Positions 56,968 to 64,000 of a stretch of DNA of 64,000 bases are shown here, piece after piece; positions within the stretch are counted from its first letter, which is position 1; each line of letters starts with the position of its first letter. Source of the stretch: Lumnitzera littorea (Eukaryota; Streptophyta; Magnoliopsida; Myrtales; Combretaceae). The stretch is from assembly GCA_024138015.1 (NCBI GenBank), contig JAMXBB010000008.1:7041524-7105523 (forward strand), written 5' to 3'. The position numbers and the translations under genes were made by a program. The notes beneath the pieces are model-generated. The model did no database searches. It was not told the DNA's origin and was given only the letters and a program-made list of their open reading frames with translations.

Positions 56968-59524
56968 TGGAATCTTCCAGCATGATGATCCTTTAGATTT
57001 TGCTCTACCTCTCGCCATCATACAGATATGCCTTGTTGTAGTCCTAACTCGCGTTCTCGCTTTTCTCTTGAGGCCATTGAGACAACCTCGGGTCATTGCG
57101 GAGATAGTAGTAAGTTCATTTTCCTTTCCCTTTCCCGTGGACTCTTTCTACATAAACCGCAACTTTTGTTGTTTACATTCAACCACGTGAATTTTTATGC
57201 ATAACATCTTCTTACATTATTTGCAGGGAGGGATATTACTTGGCCCATCTGTTCTGGGTCGCAATGAACATTATCTCCAAAAGATTTTCCCTGATAGGAG
57301 CCTTACACTGTTGGATACCTTGGCCAATCTCGGACTCCTATTTTTTCTGTTCCTCGTAGGTCTCGAGTTAGATCTAAATTCTATTCGCCAGACTGGGAAG
57401 AAAGCACTTAGCATAGCACTTGCAGGAATTAGCCTTCCATTTGTACTAGGAATTGGTACATCCTTTGCTCTTAGGGAAACTATATCCAAAGGTGTAGATA
57501 AAGCCCCATTCCTTGTCTTTATGGGCGTGGCTCTCTCAATCACCGCATTCCCTGTCTTGGCCCGTATTCTCGCTGAACTCAAACTTCTAACGACTGATCT
57601 TGGTCGAATGGCAATGTCAGCAGCAGCCGTGAATGATGTAGCCGCATGGATTCTCCTTGCTCTTGCTATTAGCCTCTCCGGAACCTCACACTCGCCCCTT
57701 GTTTCTCTATGGGTTTTATTGTGTGGGCTTGGTTTTGTTATTTTCTGTACACTCATCATCCCCCCTGTCTTTAGATGGATGGCAAAACGATGTCCAGAGG
57801 GAGAACCTGTTGATGAAATGTATGTCTGTGCGACCTTATCCACTGTTCTGGCTGCGGGGTTTGTCACTGACTTAATTGGGATACATGCTCTGTTTGGTGC
57901 TTTCATTGTTGGGGTTCTGGTACCAAAAGAAGGGCCATTTGTTGGTGCATTTGTGGAGAAGGTGGAGGATCTCATATCCGGTCTCTTCCTTCCACTATAC
58001 TTTGTGTCAAGTGGATTGAAGACGAATATCACAACAATTAGCGGAGCTCAGTCGTGGGGTCTTCTTGTGTTGGTCATAATTACTGCCTGTTTTGGTAAGG
58101 TTGTTGGAACTTTAGCCGTGTCCCTTGCTTGCAAAATCCCTTTTCGAGAAGCTCTAGCATTTGGGTTCCTGATGAACAGCAAAGGTTTGGTGGAGCTCAT
58201 TGTCCTCAACATTGGTAAAGACAGAAAGGTAAAAAACTCCAACTATTAATCTTTATTTTATACTCGGCAACTGGATTTGTCTATCTTGGTGCTAAAAATA
58301 ATATGTTGCCTTTCAAACTTGCAGGTATTGAATGACCAAACATTTGCCATAATGGTTTTGATGGCTGTATTTACAACATTCATTACAACGCCTTTGGTCA
58401 TCGCGGTGTATAAACCAGCTAAACTAAAAAGGAAAAGTGACTACAAGCATAGAAGAATTGAAAGGAAAGATACAAATACGCAACTTCGAATTCTAACTTG
58501 TTTCAACAGCATAAGGAACATCCCTACTATGATCAACCTTATCGAGGCATCACGAGGAACTGAAAAGAGGGATGGGCTTTGCATCTATGCCATGCATCTC
58601 ATGGAGCTTTCCGAGAGGCCATCAGCAATCTTAATGGTTCACAAGGCAAGAAAGAATGGGCTTCCTTTCTGGAACAAAGGTTTAGACACGGATAACCAAA
58701 TCGTTGTAGCTTTCGAGGCGTTCCGACAGCTTAGTCACGTGTCGATTCGCCCAATGACAGCAATTTCAGCAATGTCCGACATGCATGAGGACATATGTGC
58801 CAGTGCCGAGACGAAAAGGGCTGCAATTATAATCCTCCCATATCACAAATATCAAAGACTTGATGGAGCATTGGAGACAACTCGTAATGAGTTCCGTTGG
58901 GTCAATAAGAGGGTTTTGGAGCACGCACGATGCTCAGTTGGCATACTGGTTGACCGTGGATTCGGTGGAGGATCCCATGTATCGGCTAGCGATGTTTCTT
59001 CCACCATTGCTGTCTTGTTTTTTGGGGGTTGCGATGATCGCGAAGCTCTAGCATATGGAAGGCGCATGGCAGAGCATCCTGGTATTAGTTTAGTTGTCAT
59101 AAGATTCTTGGTGAGCCCTGATGTTAGTGGTGAGATCACCCAAGTCAATGTGGGGGATAGCTCCAACAAGATGATGTCAACTGATGAGGAGCTTCTCGAG
59201 GAATTCAAGCATAACATTTCTGATGACACTTCAGTCAAATACGAAGAGAAGCAAGTAAGATCTCCGGGCGAAGCGATAGGCATGATCGGGGAAGTTGGTC
59301 GTTGCAATCTGATCATAGTTGGTAGAATGCCAGAAGGCCAACTTGCTGCAGCTTTGAGTGGGCATGGAAAAAGCGATTGCCCTGAACTGGGTCCTGTTGG
59401 CAGCTTCTTCACAGGTTCTGATATTTCCATTCAAGCTTCGGTCTTGATAGTTCAACAATACCATGCCCAGAGATCTTCCAGTGTTGTATCATCCTCAAAG
59501 GTTGAGGTAAGGAATCACAAGTAG
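56909..59524 (+). CDS. Cation/H+ antiporter, CHX17-CHX20 clade (copy 2)
   Basis: Exons 56909-57109, 57227-58228 and 58325-59524, with GT-AG introns of 117 and 96 bp, encode 800 residues. Exons 1 and 2 have the same lengths and phases as in copy 1, and exon 2 differs at about 38 of 334 residues by hand count. Asn203-Asp204 in AAAVNDVAAW and Lys386 in NSKGLVE are kept, as are the exchanger domain and the soluble tail up to VQQYHAQRSS. A net 7-nt loss relative to copy 1 before the end then shifts the frame, replacing the copy 1 acidic tail (EESEMEDTD) with the short basic VEVRNHK. The open frame and conserved splice sites suggest a working transporter, probably of K+ and H+ in endomembranes. A further splice at GAG/GTAAGG (donor at 59507) cannot be excluded. 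Confidence 0.92.
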
Positions 59525-60147
59525 AGGACACTGATTGATAAGCTCAATGCTAGATGTTTTACATAAAATTAACAGAATGTATATAGCTGATATTAGTAAA
59601 TAGTATAGTAGTTAAGGATATAAACTGCCAGTTTTACAACACTATGGTTTGTTTGGTAAATTCGTGGAAATTGGTTCCGAAAGATCCAAAATTATGTTTT
59701 CTTTGTGATCATTTTATAGAGACAGATGGCTAAGAGCTGTCGTGATGTTTCAGCAAATAATCCTTATAAACGATAGAAATTTCGATTCCTAAGAATCTTA
59801 CTCGATGATGTAACCCCGTGAGGTCAAAAAGCATTGACAGGTTTTAGAAATAAACTACTTACCGTAAACTTAAAAGTTATGGAAACCTACCACTTATTCA
59901 TGCTCGTGAACAAGGATATATGAGGTGTTTATAGCATTCTCATACCTGATCTCGGAAGGTAAGTAAAAGCCTCGCGCATAATCTAATCCATGTTAGCCGA
60001 CTTAAATGGCTCTGTTGAGCACTCTAGACCGTAGGAGTAGGTATATAGCATTCTACCCAACCACTTCATGTTAATGTTTATTGCTAATAAATCCATGATC
60101 TGTAGTATTTACTCCACATTAGAAGTAGGCGTCCCACGTTCCATATC
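59525..60147. other. 3' flank of CHX copy 2
   Basis: No gene recognised. Contains the presumed 3' UTR; no clear polyadenylation signal was identified. Confidence 0.4.
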
Positions 60148-60267
60148 TAAGAGCCCTACAACAAGAAGACTTCCATTATCATCAGAACCATACAATTAGG
60201 GTCAATTATTATATTTTTTCATGCTTTTAGATAAAGGGGATCAAAATGCAATGTGCTATAAAAAGCC
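60148..60267 (+). repeat. Direct repeat, left copy
   Basis: Starts TAAGAGCCCTACAACAA and ends TGCTATAAAAAGCC; a second copy of similar sequence is at 62380-62492. The copies are nearly nine-tenths identical by eye. Confidence 0.75.
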
Positions 60268-60435
60268 GAATTATTATTATTATCTATAGCTTCCAAATTA
60301 ATTATAACTCGTGACTTATACCAGTTTATATGGTAATACTTTATTGGTAATTTATACATCATATATGCTATATATAATATGTAATATTCATTGAATCATT
60401 CCCTTTTAAACATTAAATATATATATATATATATA

Positions 60436-62379
60436 TGTCGAGTTGAAAAATCAATTTTCCTATTTTCTTAGCCCGATTTATATTAAGCCCGGCATACTTA
60501 TCATAAATCTCTTGACAAGACTAATAAAAGGTTATTTAAAAAAAAAGTTTTGAAAAGTAAAGTCGCCACCTTATTGAAATAAAAAAAAAAAAGTGAAATT
60601 AGAACTCATGGGTAAATGAACTTAATTTTAGTTATTGGCCCATGGTTTTTTTAGAAATGATTTTAGGAAAAAAAAAAAACCAAAGATATATGAGGCTCAA
60701 AGGCTAATGTACTTAAAACCTAAAAGGTTCTGTAAAAGAAGTTCATAAAGTAAATAAACAAGCCTTTTATGAGTTTTTTAAAAGAAAAAGGGCACAATTT
60801 AAAGAACTAATTTTTTTTTCTCTATTTTTTAGGGTTGCTTGAAATGCTTAAGTACCTACTAACCGGGATTAGGCTCATGTAGTTTTGAAATAATTTTATA
60901 AAACTTTAGTGGATTGTTTTATTTTATTTTAAAAAAATATTTCACTTGAACTATTTACGTATTAATTAGTTTATAAAATATATTATTTTGGTCCAAAATT
61001 TTTGAAATAAAAAAACTAGAAATCCCTAATTTAGAAAAAGTCCATCTAGATTTTTTTATATAAGAAAATCATTTTTCTAAGATGAAAAAACATTTTTTTT
61101 TTTGAAAAGAAAAGCCCTTTTTATAAAAGAAACCCATTAAAGTTAAAAATATTAAATAAATCACATAAATTAAAAATTAATCAAAAATCATATGACATCA
61201 TAAAGTTACGAATATATTTTACATGGCATGCTTATTATTTATATATTATTAATTTATAACTATTAACAAAAAACTACTTTATTATCAAATTTAGCAAAAT
61301 TTTTTAATCAAAGCTTCTAATTCATGAATAAATACATGACAAACATCAATCCTCTATTATACAAACCTGAATTATGATATTCACATTGCAATTCATCCAT
61401 CAATACATCTAATTAGATTGAATTGATCAAGAATTATCATCAATTACAAGTATACTTATTAACAAGCTATATAGATATTACATGAATATGAAATTATAGA
61501 TACAAGAACTCTAACAATTATTTTATAAAATTTACATCAAATAAGCTACTTTAATACATAACAACATAATTTTACAAATCATCATTACATCAGATGCATC
61601 AAAATCATCAAGAATACAAAAACAATTAAGAACACCTAAGGATTTTAAGAACTTATCTCGCATAGTAACAAATCGGTGGCCAGTTTAAAGACTTGTTGAG
61701 TGGTTTTCGATAAGGAAACAATGATTTCCAACCCTTAACTTCTCAAACTTCAAAACCCCTCCACTAATTTCCAAAAAATTGTGCTCCCCTCCTCCAATTT
61801 GCTAAAAGAAAATTAATTTTTCAACAAAACCCTAGAACTAGAATGTAGAGCAAGAGTTTGAGAATTCTCTTAATCTAATCCAATGTTTTTGCAATTGTGT
61901 ATGTTAATGTGAAAAGAGGGAGCCTTATTTATAGCGTGGACTCGAGCTTTTTGGCCAAATAACTTCCTTTTAAGTTAGAGAGTTAAATCATCTTTCATCT
62001 CACAATCTTAACTCGTTTTTATTTTTTGTCCATTTTTGTCTAATTTTGATGTGTTTTAAATGTTATTGCTATCAATTGAATGGATAAAACCAATCTCTTT
62101 TGTCTTATTGCTAATTATAAACACTAATTGCACGATGGGATTACATTAAAAAAATTCAACTTCCCCTCTTTTATAAGACATATAAATATAGTTTCCTAAA
62201 AGATACCCCTTTTTGTTATATTTTGTTGATGCACTTTTTCTTTATTATTTTTCAATATTTTGGACTCAAAATATCGTACACTTACTTCATTTTTAATCCC
62301 ACATTTTTCCCTAAATTTTGGATGCAAAAAATGGGATCAAATCAAGTTGTTTTTCTAGGTAAAAAATGCTCTATTTTAT
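60436..62379. mobile_element. LTR-like segment, boundaries uncertain
   Basis: Starts TGTCGAGTTG just after a TA run (60418-60435). It contains AGTCGCCACC at 60561-60570, a motif common near the start of a group of plant LTRs, and a TATA-like TTATTTATAG near 61925. No coding region and no convincing target duplication were found, so this is a candidate solo LTR only. Confidence 0.4.
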
Positions 62380-62492
62380 TAAGAGCCCTACAACAAAATA
62401 CTTCCATTATCATCAAAACCTTACAATTAGGATAATTTTTTTTTCGTGCATTTAGATAAAAGGGATCAAAATGCAATGTGCTATAAAAAGCC
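62380..62492 (+). repeat. Direct repeat, right copy
   Basis: Second copy of 60148-60267, with small deletions. The pair brackets the LTR-like segment. Confidence 0.75.
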
Positions 62493-62807
62493 CTATTATG
62501 ATTATACTCGTAGTGTTTTAAATATTTGAGTTACCATAGATATATTAATATGTAGGGTATGTAGGTTAGTCTATGTAAAATGTACGCTAGGTCATACACC
62601 CTCAAATAAAGAGAAAAAAAAAAGTGTAGACCTAATACAATGATAAATAAGTAATTACAAGAAGAGATTAATAACAAAAGTACTTTAAATAAGTAACTTA
62701 AAATATAATACGTTATTGAATTGACATATATAGAAATAAAGGTAAATAAAATTAAAATATCTGTATATGTACACCAAACTTATGCATATTATACACGTAC
62801 ATATATA

Positions 62808-64000
62808 TGTAAAACCCAAGTTAAAAATAAAAATAAAAATAATAAATAAATTAATTTAAGGGAATTAAATGAAATAAGTAAATTTTATATCTAGCTTTTG
62901 GTATGACATGCAATTTAATATCAAGTGCCAAGGGCAAAAGTGTCATAGAAAAAGATTCAAACTTTGGTATAGCATGCAATTTGATATCAAGTGCCGTGGG
63001 AAAAAGTGTCATAGGAAAAGATTCAAACATTAGTATAGCATGTAATTAAGTATCAAGTGTTAGGGGCAAAACTGTCATGGAAAAAAATCTAGACATTAGA
63101 ATGGCATGTGATTACATATTAATGCTAGGAGCATTTTGGTCTTGGAAAAATTTATACTCCCTACTAATTTAATCAACTGTAACTTACAGTTGCTATAACC
63201 CCCTCTCACACAAAAACTTATGATACTTTCTAGGGAACTTGCAGAACTCATCTCAACCCTAAATTTTTAATCAAGATTTGTGTTCTTAAAAGAGGAATTC
63301 AATAAGAATCAATCTTTCCTCTGTATTAAAGTAAGTCTTCACTCTATCCTCATACTACCTTTTCTAATTTATGCTTTTAGGGTTCCTTTAAGTTTTGGGA
63401 AGGGAGGTATTGATATTGTTAGTGTAGTGGTGGTTATGTGATTGTGATGTAAAGCACATCCTCTTAGTGTCGCGAAGTGGTGATGGGATGTGTAGTATGT
63501 GTGTACTGTGTCATGCATGTGAGTGTGTGTGTGTTTAATATAGTGCGAGTTGTGCATGTGTGTGGGCATTGTAAAGTGTGTGATTGGTTAAGTAATAGTT
63601 ATGGTCATGCGGCGGTGCGTAATGTGTGGGTGCACATGAAATTGAAGTAGCAATGTGTATTGCGTGTATATGTGAGACGACATGTTGGGAGTTGTGTGAG
63701 TAATGGTGTCATGTGTATATATTATGGGTAATGTTGGAAAGGACATATGGAATGTGGTTTAGAAGCTTAGAGGATGGACTTGAGGGTAGGGTTAAGGAGA
63801 AAGAAGTATCAAGTCATGAAATTATTAAATTCTAAGCTAGCATTTATGTTTTAAACAAGTACTGGAGGACGCGTGGTGTTGGACCAACTTAAGATAAGAA
63901 CTACAGGTATGGGATACGTGTTTGTTGAATGTCTGTGTTAGGTTAGTGAATATAAATTGGATTAATTAAAACTTGCAGTTAATTGTGTTTATTAGTCCCG
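62808..64000 (+). mobile_element. LTR related to 4344-6296, cut by window edge
   Basis: Starts TGTAAAACCC and follows the same order as the solo LTR at 4344-6296: a region ending in CTCTGTATT-like sequence, TTTTAGGGTTCC, a G/T-rich tract, then AGTCATG and TTGTTGAATG landmarks. The right end lies beyond the window, so solo or full-length status is unknown. Confidence 0.65.
62897..63158 (+). repeat. 66-bp tandem repeat, 4 copies
   Basis: Units begin at 62897, 62963, 63029 and 63095, each with the pattern TTTGGTATGRCATG, then ATATCAAGTG, then GTCATRGAAAAA. Divergence rises towards the fourth unit. The related LTR at 4344 has only one diverged unit (about 4470-4530). Confidence 0.88.

Noticed and set aside
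57271..58032. 253-codon minus-strand frame opposite CHX copy 2
   Set aside because: It is an antisense shadow of conserved exon 2; the matching frame in copy 1 is broken into short pieces and it has no domain.
58852..59430. 192-codon minus-strand frame opposite exon 3 of CHX copy 2
   Set aside because: Antisense shadow of the coding strand, not kept at this length in copy 1.
62897..63158. CRISPR array
   Set aside because: The 66-bp units are contiguous tandem copies with no spacers, in plant DNA within an LTR.

Overview
The window is AT-rich nuclear DNA from a flowering plant, probably a eudicot. The evidence is spliced genes with GT-AG introns, two close homologues of the Arabidopsis CHX17-CHX20 cation/H+ exchangers, and a dense mixture of Copia, LTR, hAT, LINE and SINE debris. 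I cannot name the species. There is no sign of bacterial, organellar or CRISPR content. Two single N bases (33078 and 33840) mark draft contig joins, and the sequence between and after them is locally duplicated and inverted, so structure at 33.08-34.23 kb should not be trusted.

Two genes carry the coding content. CHX copy 1 (28686-31590) and CHX copy 2 (56909-59524) are both on the plus strand with identical exon phases: 201 nt, 1002 nt and a long third exon. They encode 810 and 800 residues. They form a dispersed tandem pair with ATGs 28.2 kb apart. Homology extends upstream through the 5' UTR and its probable intron, and reappears further upstream as a short block (9891-10260 and 53755-54445). 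Between that block and its CHX gene, copy 1 is about 15.6 kb longer than copy 2. Most of the excess is transposon DNA. Both copies keep an out-of-frame upstream ATG 7 nt before the start codon, giving an overlapping 21-residue uORF. Copy 2 has a frameshifted C-terminal tail.

Layout: 0.1-0.6 kb LINE RNase H remnant; 0.9-1.6 kb non-autonomous hAT; 4.34-6.30 kb solo LTR with 5-bp target duplication; 9.9-10.3 kb duplicated block; 10.75-21.46 kb a large decayed hAT-like element with a broken transposase, a broken plant-transposon gene on the other strand, a G/T-rich repeat tract and a hairpin; 21.65-26.50 kb a complete but dead Copia element on the minus strand with unusual TA...TA LTR ends; 26.5-31.6 kb CHX copy 1; 32.0-32.2 kb a possible small membrane-protein gene; 33.1-34.2 kb contig joins; 37.5-39.1 kb two hAT MITE-like elements; 39.8-40.8 kb two fold-back repeats; 42.1-44.9 kb an old LTR; 48.92-52.03 kb a 3.1-kb solo LTR of the same family; 53.8-54.6 kb duplicated block with a MITE-like insertion; 55.9-59.5 kb CHX copy 2; 60.1-62.5 kb LTR-like DNA between direct repeats; 62.8-64.0 kb an LTR cut by the window edge, with a 66-bp tandem array.

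No clearly new biological system is visible. The most testable points are the conserved uORF of the CHX pair, the altered copy 2 tail, the non-canonical Copia termini, the subterminal repeat arrays of the hAT elements, and the hairpin at 11.3 kb. All homology calls were made by eye, without database searches.
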